A stretch of DNA of 17,301 bases from Rubrivirga sp. (lineage in GTDB: Bacteria; Bacteroidota; Rhodothermia; Rhodothermales; Rubricoccaceae), in the NCBI GenBank assembly GCA_012269805.1, contig JAAXJP010000297.1:1-17301 (forward strand), in the 5' to 3' direction. This document shows, piece by piece, positions 1 through 7,216 of the stretch (the first letter of the stretch is position 1; each line of letters begins with the position of its first letter). Under the pieces are notes generated by a model, which made no database searches, had not been told where the DNA came from, and saw only the letters and a program-made list of their open reading frames with translations. A program made the position numbers and the translations under genes.

Positions 1-362
1 GCCCCACCGTCCTCGTCGCCGACGACTACCCCGAGAACTGCCAGCTGTTCGAGATCTACCTCCGCAAGGGGTACGAGGTCGTGACGGCGCAGTCCGCGGA
101 GGAAGCCGCCGAGCGACTGGCCGGCGGCGACGTCGACGTGGCCCTGCTCGACTTGAACTACCAGGGCGGGATGACCGGGATCGAGCTCGTCCAGCAGATC
201 CGCGCCGACCCGCGCCTGAACACGCTTCCGACGCTCGCGCTCACGGCCCACGCCTCCCCGGAGGACCGCCGCCGCTGCCTCGAGGCCGGCTTCGACGCCT
301 ACCTCTCGAAGCCTGTGATGAAGGCCGACATGCTGGCGGCCGTCGAGAAGCTCTTGGCGTAG
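1..362 (+). CDS. Response-regulator receiver domain protein (5' end cut by window)
   Basis: The reading frame enters the window at base 3 and stops at TAG 360-362, leaving about 119 residues. The visible part is one complete CheY-like receiver domain: an acidic pair (DD, visible residues 7-8) after the first beta strand, the phospho-acceptor Asp in LLDLN (visible residue 50), Thr in LTAHA (residue 81) and Lys in LSKPV (residue 103). These are the residues that bind Mg2+, take phosphate from a partner histidine kinase and switch conformation. No DNA-binding or enzymatic output domain follows, so the protein is either a stand-alone receiver or the C-terminal receiver of a hybrid kinase whose earlier part lies upstream of the window. 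The final helix ends six residues or so before the stop, so there is no linker to a further domain. A perfect palindrome lies 18 bases after the stop. Confidence 0.93.
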   Translation, partial: PTVLVADDYPENCQLFEIYLRKGYEVVTAQSAEEAAERLAGGDVDVALLDLNYQGGMTGIELVQQIRADPRLNTLPTLALTAHASPEDRRRCLEAGFDAYLSKPVMKADMLAAVEKLLA

Positions 363-380
363 CGCGCTAGAGCCCGACTC

Positions 381-406
381 CGTCCGCCTCGGCGCCGAGG
401 CGGACG
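381..406. terminator. Perfect 26-bp GC palindrome, candidate terminator
   Basis: The half CGTCCGCCTCGGC is followed immediately by its exact reverse complement. It lies 18 bases after the receiver-gene stop and before the fabI promoter region. The fold would be a very stable hairpin, but no T-tract follows, so factor-independent termination is uncertain. It is the longest perfect copy of a palindrome family found at several gene junctions in this window (3290-3311, 1345-1382, 13044-13063 and others). Confidence 0.5.
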
Positions 407-466
407 CGGGGGCGGACCCGTGCCGGGATCGGCTGGCGTCTCCGGTCCTTCGGCCCGGGCCGGCCG

Positions 467-474
467 TAGCTTGC
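467..474 (+). promoter_or_regulatory. Candidate -7 promoter element (TAGCTTGC) upstream of fabI
   Basis: TAGCTTGC lies 24 bases before the fabI ATG and resembles the Bacteroidota -7 consensus TAnnTTTG. A good -33 TTTG element at the usual spacing is not evident. Similar TAnnTT elements precede other transcription-unit starts here (7204, 10120, 14597), which is the main support. Confidence 0.35.
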
Positions 475-498
475 CGACCCTCTCCCGATCCTGATCTG

Positions 499-1338
499 AT
501 GGCCGACTCGAATGGTCTCCTCGCCGGCAAGACCGGCGTCATCTCCGGCGCGCTCGACCCCGACTCCATCGCCTGGGCGCTCGCCGAGGCCGCCCACCGC
601 GAGGGCGCCCGGTTCGTGCTCACGAACGCGCCCGTCGCCCGCCGCTTCGGCCGCCTCGACGAGCTCGCCGAGGCCACCGGCGGCAGCCCCGTCGTCTACG
701 CCGACGCCACGAACGACGACGAGCTCGAAGACCTGTTCACCCAGGCGACGGACGCGCTCGGCGGGCCGCTCGACTTCGTCGTCCACTCGATCGGGATGGG
801 GATGAACGTCCGGAAGGGGCGGCCCTACGAGGACCTCAAGTACGAGTGGTACCAGAAGTCGCTCGACATCTCGGCCGTCTCGCTCCACCGGATGGTCCGC
901 GCCGCGCTGGCCAAGGACGCGCTCGCCGACGGCGGCTCGGTCCTCGCGATGAGCTACATCGGCGCGCAGCGCGTGTTTTCGGAGTACTCCGAGATGGGCG
1001 ACGCGAAGGCGCTCCTCGAGAGCATCGTCCGGAGCTTCGGCTACCGGCTCGGCCGGCGCGGCATCCGGATCAACGCGGTCTCCCAGAGCCCGACCAAGAC
1101 GACGGCCGGCGGCGGCATCCAGGGCTTCGACGCCATGTTCGACTTTGCCGAGAAGGTGGCCCCGCTCGGCAACGCCGACCAGGCCTCGTGCGCCGACTAC
1201 TGCGTCACGCTCCTCAGCGACTACACGCGGATGGTGACGATGCAGACGCTCTACCACGACGGCGGCTTCTCGGCGATGGGCATCTCCGACGCGCTCATCG
1301 AGGGGATGTACGGCGACGTCCTCGGCGGCGACGCGTGA
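499..1338 (+). CDS. fabI: Enoyl-[acyl-carrier-protein] reductase (NADH), FabI type
   Basis: This 279-residue protein is a short-chain dehydrogenase-fold enzyme catalysing the last step of each fatty-acid elongation cycle, reducing trans-2-enoyl-ACP with NAD(P)H in the cytoplasm. The FabI signature is clear: an atypical N-terminal nucleotide-binding motif (SGALDPDSIAWALA, about residues 15-28), the substrate-side Tyr153 in SYIGAQ, and the catalytic pair Tyr163 and Lys170 (Y-x6-K). The 10- and 7-residue spacings equal those of Escherichia coli FabI (Tyr146, Tyr156, Lys163). The segment RINAVSQSPTKTTA is the usual region before the flexible substrate-binding loop. Length is close to the family norm of about 260 residues, with a short C-terminal extension. 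The ATG at 499 puts the first beta strand about ten residues in, as expected. No Shine-Dalgarno is visible. A TAGCTTGC element lies upstream. The next gene follows after 52 bases that contain a hairpin. Confidence 0.96.
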   Translation: MADSNGLLAGKTGVISGALDPDSIAWALAEAAHREGARFVLTNAPVARRFGRLDELAEATGGSPVVYADATNDDELEDLFTQATDALGGPLDFVVHSIGMGMNVRKGRPYEDLKYEWYQKSLDISAVSLHRMVRAALAKDALADGGSVLAMSYIGAQRVFSEYSEMGDAKALLESIVRSFGYRLGRRGIRINAVSQSPTKTTAGGGIQGFDAMFDFAEKVAPLGNADQASCADYCVTLLSDYTRMVTMQTLYHDGGFSAMGISDALIEGMYGDVLGGDA

Positions 1339-1344
1339 GCCGCC

Positions 1345-1382
1345 CCGCCTCGGCCACTCGCTCGGCCGGCTCACCGAGGCGG
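1345..1382. repeat. Inverted repeat of the GCCTCGG family, fabI-DoxX gap
   Basis: CCGCCTCGG (1345-1353) and its exact complement CCGAGGCGG (1374-1382) flank 20 bases in the short gap between fabI and the next gene. The loop itself contains GGCC self-complementary segments. It belongs to the same arm family as 381-406 and 3290-3311, but with separated arms. It could attenuate or end fabI transcription. Confidence 0.5.
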
Positions 1383-1390
1383 ACGGACCC

Positions 1391-1768
1391 ATGACCCTGC
1401 GCGGCGTCTCGCTCGTCCTGCTGGCCGCCGTGTTCGTCGGGGCCGGCGTGCTCCACTTCGTCAAGCCGCGGCTGTTCGAGGCGATCGTGCCGCCGTCGCT
1501 GCCGAGCCCGCGCGCGCTCGTCCTGCTGTCGGGCGCGGCCGAGATCCTGGGCGGCGTCGGGTTGCTGATCGCCCCGCTCCGGCCGTGGGCGGGGTGGGGC
1601 CTGGCGGTTCTCCTGGTCGCCGTCTTCCCCGCGAACCTCCACATGGCGCGCGAGTCCGAGCGGTTCCGCCGCCTCGCGCCCCGCTGGGTGCTGCTCGCGC
1701 GGCTGCCGCTGCAAGCCGTCCTCATCGCCTGGGTCCTGTGGGCCGCCGACTCGCTCTCGCTGCTCTAG
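1391..1768 (+). CDS. DoxX-like small integral membrane protein
   Basis: A 125-residue, very hydrophobic protein with about four predicted membrane helices (approximately residues 5-24, 40-60, 66-84 and 97-120). It carries the pattern typical of the DoxX/DoxD-like superfamily: G-VLHFVKPRLFEAIVPPSLP after helix 1, a GAAEILGG-type segment in helix 2, and VFPANLHMA in helix 3. The family includes subunits of archaeal thiosulfate:quinone oxidoreductase and many uncharacterised bacterial proteins, so the name does not fix a reaction. The length matches the family. The ATG at 1391 gives a short N-terminus directly before helix 1. The last 31 bases of the gene also encode the start of the following peptidase in another frame, so the two are probably co-transcribed. 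A role in membrane redox or sulfur chemistry would be a guess. Confidence 0.85.
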   Translation: MTLRGVSLVLLAAVFVGAGVLHFVKPRLFEAIVPPSLPSPRALVLLSGAAEILGGVGLLIAPLRPWAGWGLAVLLVAVFPANLHMARESERFRRLAPRWVLLARLPLQAVLIAWVLWAADSLSLL

Positions 1769-3288
1769 TTCTGGTGTCCGTCGGGTGCGGGGAGGACGTC
1801 GTCGACGACGGCGTCGAGGCCCCGCGCCCGCAGCCCGGCGTCGACGTCACACACGTCCGGGCCGAGATCGCGCTCGACCCCGCGACGCTCCGGCTCGACG
1901 CGACGGCCGCGCTCGACGTCGCGCACCCCGACACGCTCACGCGCCTCCGCCTCGGCCTCGACGACGCGCTCGAGGTGGTCACGGCGTCAGTCGACGGCGA
2001 GCCGGTCCTGTTCTGGCGAGAGGCGGACACGCTCACGGTCCCGCTCGGCCGCCGCGCCGACGCGTCCCGGGTCGAGGTCGCCTACCGCGGCGTCCCGGCG
2101 GCCGGGCTCTACGCCGACGAGGCCGCCGGCCAGACCGTCCTCTACACCGACGGTTGGCCCGACCGGACGGCCGGCTGGCTCCCCGCCGTTCACCACCCGT
2201 CGGACCCCGCGACGCTCGACCTCACGCTCGACGTCCCCGAGGCGGCCGAAGTCGTCGCGACGGGCCGCGCCGTCGGCGACTCGCTGGCGGGCGGCCGCCG
2301 CGTCGCCCGGTTCGTCCTCGACGCGCCCGCGCCGCCCTACACGTGGGCCTTCGCCGTCGGCGACTTCACGGTCACGGAGCAGGACGGGCCGGTCCCGATC
2401 CGCCACGCGCTCCTCGCCGCCGACGCCGCCCTCGCGGCGCGCCTCGACCGGACGCCCGAGGTCATCGAGACGCTCGCGGCGGTCCTGGGGCGCTACCCGT
2501 ACGAGACGTACGCCACGGTCCAGGTCCCGATGGCCTACGCCGGCATGGAGAACGCCACCGCTTCGTTCCTCCGCGCCGACCTCTACGGCGCGCGCGCCGA
2601 GGGGCGGAATCCGATCGAGGAGGTGAACATCCACGAGGTCGTCCACCAGTGGTGGGGCAACGCCGTCGTCCCGGCCGACTGGCGGGACCTCTGGCTGAGC
2701 GAGGGCGCCGCGACGTACCTCACGACGGAGGTCTACGCCCGCCTCGACGGCCCGACGGCCGGCCGCCGGTTCCGCACGCTCATGGCCCGCGAGATCTCAC
2801 CGAACGACGCCGCGCGCCGCCTCGTGCCCGCGACCTACGACGACCCCGGCGACGTCCTCTCGGCGACGGTCTACCAGAAAGGCGGCGCCGTCTTCCACCT
2901 GATCCGCCTCACGATCGGCAACACGGCGTTCTTCGAGGCGCTCCGCCAGATCCAGCGCGACTACGCCGACCGGCCGCTCTCGACGCGCGCGTTTCAGGCC
3001 GCGCTCGAGGCCGAGGCCGGCCGCGACCTCGGGCCCCTGTTCGAGCGCTGGGTGTGGGGCGAGGGTGTCCCGACCCTCCGCACGCGCTGGGACGCGCCCA
3101 CGCGGACGCTCTCGTGGTCCATCGCCGGCGACGCCGGGACGCTGGCTGGCGTGCCCTTCGAGCTCTACGTCCGCCAGGGCGACCGGTCGTGGTTCGTGCC
3201 CGCCACCGACGGCGTGTTCACGCCCGACGGCGACGCGCGCCCGGCCGTCGAGCCCGTGGGCGTGCTCCTGACGGTCGAGCGCGACTAG
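1738..3288 (+). CDS. M1-family zinc metallopeptidase, predicted lipoprotein
   Basis: This is a 516-residue aminopeptidase N-like protein. GTG 1738 is chosen as the start because it alone yields a compact lipoprotein signal peptide: two Arg, a hydrophobic core, then VSVGC with lipid-modified Cys17. Starts further upstream would add Arg/Pro-rich shadow sequence, and later starts lose the signal. An M1-type N-terminal beta domain is followed by GMEN (residues 269-272), the variant of the GAMEN exopeptidase motif. The zinc site is HEVVH (His299, Glu300, His303) with the third ligand Glu322 in WLSEG, giving the canonical HExxH-x18-E spacing. Tyr379 in YQKGG is the expected transition-state tyrosine. 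The protein is shorter than classical 850-residue M1 enzymes and seems to lack their large C-terminal domain, like other compact bacterial members. It is probably anchored in the cell envelope and trims amino-terminal residues from peptides. It overlaps the DoxX-like gene by 31 bases. Confidence 0.92.
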   Translation: MGRRLALAALVLVSVGCGEDVVDDGVEAPRPQPGVDVTHVRAEIALDPATLRLDATAALDVAHPDTLTRLRLGLDDALEVVTASVDGEPVLFWREADTLTVPLGRRADASRVEVAYRGVPAAGLYADEAAGQTVLYTDGWPDRTAGWLPAVHHPSDPATLDLTLDVPEAAEVVATGRAVGDSLAGGRRVARFVLDAPAPPYTWAFAVGDFTVTEQDGPVPIRHALLAADAALAARLDRTPEVIETLAAVLGRYPYETYATVQVPMAYAGMENATASFLRADLYGARAEGRNPIEEVNIHEVVHQWWGNAVVPADWRDLWLSEGAATYLTTEVYARLDGPTAGRRFRTLMAREISPNDAARRLVPATYDDPGDVLSATVYQKGGAVFHLIRLTIGNTAFFEALRQIQRDYADRPLSTRAFQAALEAEAGRDLGPLFERWVWGEGVPTLRTRWDAPTRTLSWSIAGDAGTLAGVPFELYVRQGDRSWFVPATDGVFTPDGDARPAVEPVGVLLTVERD

Positions 3289-3289
3289 G

Positions 3290-3311
3290 CCCGCCTCGGC
3301 GCCGAGGCGGG
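3290..3311. terminator. Perfect 22-bp palindrome between convergent genes
   Basis: CCCGCCTCGGC is followed directly by GCCGAGGCGGG. It starts one base after the M1 peptidase stop and ends ten bases before the stop of the minus-strand beta-helix gene. Its place between convergent genes fits a bidirectional terminator. No T-rich tail is present on either strand. This copy shows the core arms of the palindrome family most cleanly. Confidence 0.6.
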
Positions 3312-3321
3312 GACAGCCGGG

Positions 3322-4755
3322 CTACTGCGTCGCGCCGTAGATGAGGGCCGGCTGGACGCCATAGGCCTGGGCTTCGGCGTTCTTCGGGAGCGGGAGCGCA
3401 CGGACGTCGAAGCTCATCTGCGGCGCGAAGTTGGCGATCGCCACCGTCCCGCCCTGTGTGTTGGCCCCGAACAGGCGGCGGACGTCGTTCATCAGCGTCG
3501 GCTCGGCGGAGACGCCGCTGCTCGAGGCCGCCTGGAGCGGCGCGAAGACGACCGGGATCTGGGGGTCCATCGCCACGTTGCCCGACATGTCGGCGTCGAG
3601 GTCGTCCTCGACGTCGTACAGGTCGAGGACGCGGTAGACCGGGTTCGTCCCGAACTTGCCCGCGATCACGGCCGCCTCAGGCGCGCTCTCGCCCCAGAGC
3701 ACGCCGTTGAGGTAGAACAGGTTGTCGCGGATGGCGAGGTCGCCCATCCGGTCCTGCGGCCAGTCGTGCTGGAACACGCCGCCGGGGTTGTAGGCGAACA
3801 GGTTCCGCTCGAACACCATCTCGTCGAACCCGTCGCGGTGGTACAGCTTGACGGCCGAGACGTCGCCGGCGTCGGGGTCCGGGCGGTACGGGAAGTTGAG
3901 GATGAACGAGTTGTGGCGGACGTGGAGCCGCCCGAACGGCGCCCCGACCCGTTGGCCGAACGTCTGCGTGTCGAGGTTGCGGATGTTGTTGAGGAAGAAG
4001 TTGTTCTGGATGAGCACCTCGCCCTCGACGCCCCGCGGCGGCGACGCCGAGAGCCGCAGCGCCCCGACGGCCCCGTTGATGAACACGTTGTCGGCCACGA
4101 CGAGCCGCTCGACCTCGACGCCGGGCCCGCCGAACGACATGATCGGGTAGTGGCGCGACTCGCCCTGGAGCAGGCTGTTCGTCCGCTCGTCGTACTTGTT
4201 CGACGGCGCGGCGTCCAGGATGAGCCCGCTCACGACGAGCTCCTTCAGCGCCGAGCGGTTCTCCATCTGGAAGATGGCGCCGTCGCGCCCCCAGACGGTC
4301 GGGATCCGGACGGGGAACGCGAACGGCTGGCGGCCCGAGAAGTCGTCGTTGAAGCCGCCGAGCACCTGGAGCGTCCCCTCGGCGTTGTCGATCCGCGGGA
4401 CGCGCTGGATGCCGGTGCCGAACTCCCCGTCGTAGTCGCCCGCGGCCATGGCGACCGTCACGGTCCGCCGGCCGCCCTCGTTGAGCAGCTCGGCGGCGCG
4501 CTGGAGGCCGCGCCACATTCTCCGCTCGGCGAAGACGGTCGAGCCGTTCTCGCGGCTCTCGGCGAACGCGTAGGCCGGCGTCCCCCGCGGGGCCACGAGG
4601 ACGATGGCGTCCGCCTGGGACCCGCCGGGCGAGGGCCGGTCGTCGGGCGCGGTCGAGACGGGGCGGGTCGTCTCCTGGGCGACCACGTGGAGGGCGTCGG
4701 CGGCGGAGCAGCCCGCGGCGAGGACGGAGGCGAGGGCGAGGAGGAGCATGCGCAT
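3322..4755 (-). CDS. Right-handed parallel beta-helix lipoprotein, function unknown
   Basis: A 477-residue secreted protein. The N-terminus (MRMLLLALASVLAAGC) is a lipoprotein signal peptide with Cys16 as the lipidation site. A Pro/Ser/Asp-rich spacer follows, then an N-terminal cap with a VLGGFNDDFS segment often seen in parallel beta-helix proteins. The central part has regularly spaced rungs, each ending in an Asn-rich turn: ADNVFINGA, IQNNFFLNN, RHNSFILN, ERNLFAYNPG and RDNLFYLNG (about residues 220-350). This fold is common in polysaccharide lyases, hydrolases and surface adhesins. I see no specific catalytic motif, so the activity is open. It is the only complete minus-strand gene here, convergent with the M1 gene and divergent from the polysaccharide cluster at 4902 across a 146-base gap. 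A role on a surface polysaccharide is possible from context only. Confidence 0.82.
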   Translation of the reverse strand: MRMLLLALASVLAAGCSAADALHVVAQETTRPVSTAPDDRPSPGGSQADAIVLVAPRGTPAYAFAESRENGSTVFAERRMWRGLQRAAELLNEGGRRTVTVAMAAGDYDGEFGTGIQRVPRIDNAEGTLQVLGGFNDDFSGRQPFAFPVRIPTVWGRDGAIFQMENRSALKELVVSGLILDAAPSNKYDERTNSLLQGESRHYPIMSFGGPGVEVERLVVADNVFINGAVGALRLSASPPRGVEGEVLIQNNFFLNNIRNLDTQTFGQRVGAPFGRLHVRHNSFILNFPYRPDPDAGDVSAVKLYHRDGFDEMVFERNLFAYNPGGVFQHDWPQDRMGDLAIRDNLFYLNGVLWGESAPEAAVIAGKFGTNPVYRVLDLYDVEDDLDADMSGNVAMDPQIPVVFAPLQAASSSGVSAEPTLMNDVRRLFGANTQGGTVAIANFAPQMSFDVRALPLPKNAEAQAYGVQPALIYGATQ

Positions 4756-4792
4756 GGGAGAGCGAGAGGGGGCGTCGGTCCCTCCGCGAGGC

Positions 4793-4824
4793 CGCCCGCC
4801 TCGGGGTCACGGGTAAGGCGGGCG
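4793..4824. repeat. Inverted repeat in the divergent intergenic region
   Basis: CGCCCGCCT (4793-4801) pairs exactly with AGGCGGGCG (4816-4824) across a 14-base loop. The left arm reads on into the CCCGCCTCGG family sequence. The position is between two divergent gene starts (4755 minus, 4902 plus), where a terminator is not expected. This suggests the family is a dispersed repeat or a regulatory structure rather than only a terminator. Confidence 0.4.
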
Positions 4825-4901
4825 CGCCGGAGTTCTCCCCGAGACCTCACGCCTCATCCCGGCACGACGCGCGACCTTGCGGGCCCCTCCCTCGCGCCTC
4901 C

Positions 4902-6224
4902 GTGCTCCCCCGCGTCCTCGTCGTCACGTACTACTTCCCGCCGGCCGGCGGGCCCGGCGTGCAGCGGACGCTCAAGACGGTCCGGTACCTCCGCGACGCC
5001 GGCTACGAGCCCGTCGTGCTGACCGTCGAAGCCGGCGCTTTCCCCAGCCAAGACGCCAGCCTCGCCCGCGACGTGCCCGAGGGCGTCGAGGTCCTCCGCA
5101 CGCCCGCGCCGGACCCGTTCACGGTGTACGGCCGCCTGACCGGCAAGGGCGCCGACGCCGTCCCGACCGGCGCCGTGTCCGACGCCGGCCTCCTGTCCAA
5201 GCTGGCGCTCTGGGTCCGCGCCAACGTGTTCCTGCCGGACGCCCGCGTCGGGTGGGTCCCGTTTGCGAAGCACGCCGGGCGGAAGGTGCTGGGCGGGGCC
5301 GAGCGGGCGAAGGAGCCGTTCGCGGCCGTCGTCACGTCGGGGCCGCCGCACTCGGTCCACCTCGTCGGCCGGCGCCTCCAGCGGACGGGCGTCCCGTGGG
5401 TGGCCGACTTCCGGGACCCGTGGACGGAGATCAACTTCTACGGCGACCTCCCGATGTCGGGCGCGGCCCGCGCCATCGACCGCTGGCTCGAACGCCGCGT
5501 GCTGAAGGGGGCCGACGCCGTCACGACCGTCAGCCCGACGTGGGCGCGGCTGCTCGAAGAGCAGGGCGGGCTCCCGGACGGGACGGTCCACGTCGTCCAC
5601 AACGGCGTCGACGAGGCCGACCTCGGGGCGGCCGAGGGCGTGGCCGTCCGCGACGACGCGTTCGCGCTCGCGCACGTCGGCAGCTTCTACGCGACCCGCA
5701 ACCCGGAGGCGGTCTGGGCGGCCGTCCGGCACCTCCGCGAGGGCGGCGAGGCCGAGCGGCTGGTGATCCGCCTCGTGGGCCGGGTCGACGCGTCGGTCCG
5801 TCGGGGCGCCGAGGCGGCCGGGGTGCCGGTCGAGGTCGTCCCCTACGTCCCGCACGACGAGGCCGTCCGCGAACAGGCCCGCGCGGGGCTCCTCCTCCTG
5901 TCGATCGAGCCGTTCGCCGCCGACCGCGGGATGATCACGGGGAAGCTCTACGAGTACCTCGCGAGCGGCCGGCCGGTCCTCGGCGTCGGCCCCCGGGGGG
6001 GCGACGCGGCGGCGCTCCTCGACGAGACCGGCGGCGGGGAGCTGTTCGCCCGCGACGACGTGGCCGGCATCGCCGACGCGATTCGCCGGCACCACGACGC
6101 GTGGGCGGCCGGAGCGCCCCTGGAGGGCGCCCCGTGGGAGGCCGTCGCCCCGTACACGCGCCGCGCCCAGACCGCCCGCCTGGCCGACGTGATCCGCGGC
6201 CTCGACCCCCGCTCGGCCCAATGA
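4902..6224 (+). CDS. Glycosyltransferase, GT4-like (GT-B fold)
   Basis: A 440-residue protein starting at GTG 4902. It opens with RVLVVTYYFPPAGGPGVQRT, the N-terminal strand and donor-proximal Gly-rich loop of GT4-type glycosyltransferases. The middle has the usual WVADFRDPW segment, then DAVTTVSPTWARLL and VHNGVDEADL, which mark the second Rossmann domain; VGSFYATRNPEAVWAAV and GKLYEYLASGRPVLGV follow. The latter is the nucleotide-sugar-binding region, although the classical E-x7-E appears only partly conserved. GT4 enzymes retain anomeric configuration while transferring sugars from NDP or lipid-linked donors during polysaccharide or glycolipid assembly. The acceptor and sugar cannot be read from sequence. 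It is the first gene of a co-oriented polysaccharide block and overlaps the next gene by ATGA (6221-6224), implying translational coupling. An in-frame start further upstream would add low-complexity sequence before the first beta strand. Confidence 0.9.
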   Translation: MLPRVLVVTYYFPPAGGPGVQRTLKTVRYLRDAGYEPVVLTVEAGAFPSQDASLARDVPEGVEVLRTPAPDPFTVYGRLTGKGADAVPTGAVSDAGLLSKLALWVRANVFLPDARVGWVPFAKHAGRKVLGGAERAKEPFAAVVTSGPPHSVHLVGRRLQRTGVPWVADFRDPWTEINFYGDLPMSGAARAIDRWLERRVLKGADAVTTVSPTWARLLEEQGGLPDGTVHVVHNGVDEADLGAAEGVAVRDDAFALAHVGSFYATRNPEAVWAAVRHLREGGEAERLVIRLVGRVDASVRRGAEAAGVPVEVVPYVPHDEAVREQARAGLLLLSIEPFAADRGMITGKLYEYLASGRPVLGVGPRGGDAAALLDETGGGELFARDDVAGIADAIRRHHDAWAAGAPLEGAPWEAVAPYTRRAQTARLADVIRGLDPRSAQ

Positions 6225-7129
6225 CGATCGCCGTCGCCATCTGCACCCGCGACCGCGCACCGATCCTCGAGGAGACGCTGGCGCACCTCCGCGCCCAGAT
6301 CGGCGAGTCGCCGGACGAGGTCGAGGTCCTCCTCGTCGACAACGGTTCGACCGACGCGACGCCGGACGTCGCGGCCCGCTTTGCCGACTGGCCGGCGTTC
6401 CGGGCGGTGACGGAGGACCGGCCCGGCCTCAGCCACGCCCGCAACCGCGCCCGGCTCGCCACCGAGGCGGACTGGGTCGTCTACCTCGACGACGACGCGT
6501 TCGTGTGGGACTCGTGGCTCGACGGGCTCCGCGAGGCCGTCGCCCGGCCCGGCGTCGTCCTCGTCGGCGGGCCGATTGCGCCGCGGTTCGAGAGGGCGCC
6601 GCCCGCGTGGTTCGACCCGGAGTCGGTCCGCCGGGCGTTCGGGCCCGCGGGGCCGCTCTCGGACGCCGCGGCGCGCGAGGGGTTTTCGGGTGGCAACCTC
6701 GGCGTCCGCCGCGACGCGCTCGACGCCGTCGGCGGGTTCGACCCCGGCCTCGGCATGGTCGCGGGCCGGCTCGGGCTGGGGGAGGAGACCGAGCTCGCGA
6801 ACCGGCTCGTCGAGCGCTACGGCAACGCAACGTGGCACGCGCCGCGGATGGGCATCGACCACCTCGAGCCGGCGTGGAAGCAGCGGCCCGGGTACGTCGC
6901 GCGCCGCGCGTTCGTGAACGGCCGGCAGGCGTGGCGCTACGTCGGCGGCGGGCGCGGGCGGAAGGCCGGGTTCAGCCTGCTGAAGGCGGCGAAGCAGGCG
7001 GCGACGGGGCTCGCGCGGCTCCCGCTGGCGGTCGTGCGACCACGGGCGCTCCACGGGGCGCTGCGGGGCGTGGCGACGGGCGCGGGCGCCCTCGTCGGCG
7101 TCGGCGCCGCGCTCCGCGACGATCGGTAG
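6221..7129 (+). CDS. Glycosyltransferase family 2 protein
   Basis: A 302-residue GT-A-fold glycosyltransferase. The first 120 residues show the GT2 pattern: IAVAICTRDR, then VLLVDNGSTDATPDV, then GLSHARNRA and the metal/nucleotide-binding YLDDDA (Asp90-Asp92). A GGNLGVRRDAL segment and GLGEETELANRL (the usual ED-like catalytic-base region) follow. The Arg/Lys/Ala-rich C-terminus (from about residue 230) may lie against the membrane. GT2 enzymes invert anomeric configuration using NDP-sugars. The ATG at 6221 overlaps the stop of the preceding GT4 gene. This start is preferred because it begins directly at the first beta strand; the open frame upstream is Arg/Pro-rich shadow of the neighbouring gene. 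It probably acts with the preceding transferase on one surface glycan. The gap to the next gene (87 bases) holds a small hairpin. Confidence 0.93.
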   Translation: MTIAVAICTRDRAPILEETLAHLRAQIGESPDEVEVLLVDNGSTDATPDVAARFADWPAFRAVTEDRPGLSHARNRARLATEADWVVYLDDDAFVWDSWLDGLREAVARPGVVLVGGPIAPRFERAPPAWFDPESVRRAFGPAGPLSDAAAREGFSGGNLGVRRDALDAVGGFDPGLGMVAGRLGLGEETELANRLVERYGNATWHAPRMGIDHLEPAWKQRPGYVARRAFVNGRQAWRYVGGGRGRKAGFSLLKAAKQAATGLARLPLAVVRPRALHGALRGVATGAGALVGVGAALRDDR

Positions 7130-7148
7130 AGGCGTGCCTCCGGCGTCT

Positions 7149-7163
7149 CGCTGGGGCCCAGCG
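7149..7163. terminator. Small hairpin after the GT2 gene
   Basis: CGCTGGG and CCCAGCG form a perfect 7-bp stem around a single G. It lies 19 bases after the GT2 stop and about 40 bases before the candidate promoter of the next gene. The very short loop would need some fraying. There is no T-tract, so its role as a terminator is tentative. Confidence 0.3.
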
Positions 7164-7203
7164 CCCACGCCAAAGTTCACCGCGACCCAGGCGCCCCTCC
7201 CGG

Positions 7204-7211
7204 TAGCTTCG
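7204..7211 (+). promoter_or_regulatory. Candidate -7 element (TAGCTTCG) just before the pyruvyl transferase start
   Basis: TAGCTTCG ends only five bases before the ATG at 7217. It nearly repeats the element before fabI, and both are followed by similar bases (GCCGACC against CGACC). If it is a true -7 element, transcription would begin at or next to the start codon, giving a leaderless mRNA. No good -33 element is obvious. Confidence 0.33.
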
Positions 7212-7216
7212 CGACC

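Noticed and set aside
367..1725. Minus-strand open frame opposite fabI and the DoxX-like gene
   Set aside because: It is low complexity and antisense to a gene with intact FabI catalytic residues, so it is not considered coding.
1585..1737. Upstream extension of the M1 peptidase to an earlier start
   Set aside because: The added residues are Arg/Pro/Ala-rich shadow of the DoxX-like gene and would bury the lipoprotein signal peptide.
5991..6001. CCCC/GGGGGGG run as a slippage or regulatory site
   Set aside because: It encodes Gly-Pro-Arg-Gly-Gly in the expected GT4 frame and is short enough to arise from base composition.
4877..6220. N-terminal extension of the GT2 gene in the same open frame
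   Set aside because: The extension is an Arg-rich shadow of the GT4 gene, and the GT2 domain starts exactly at ATG 6221.
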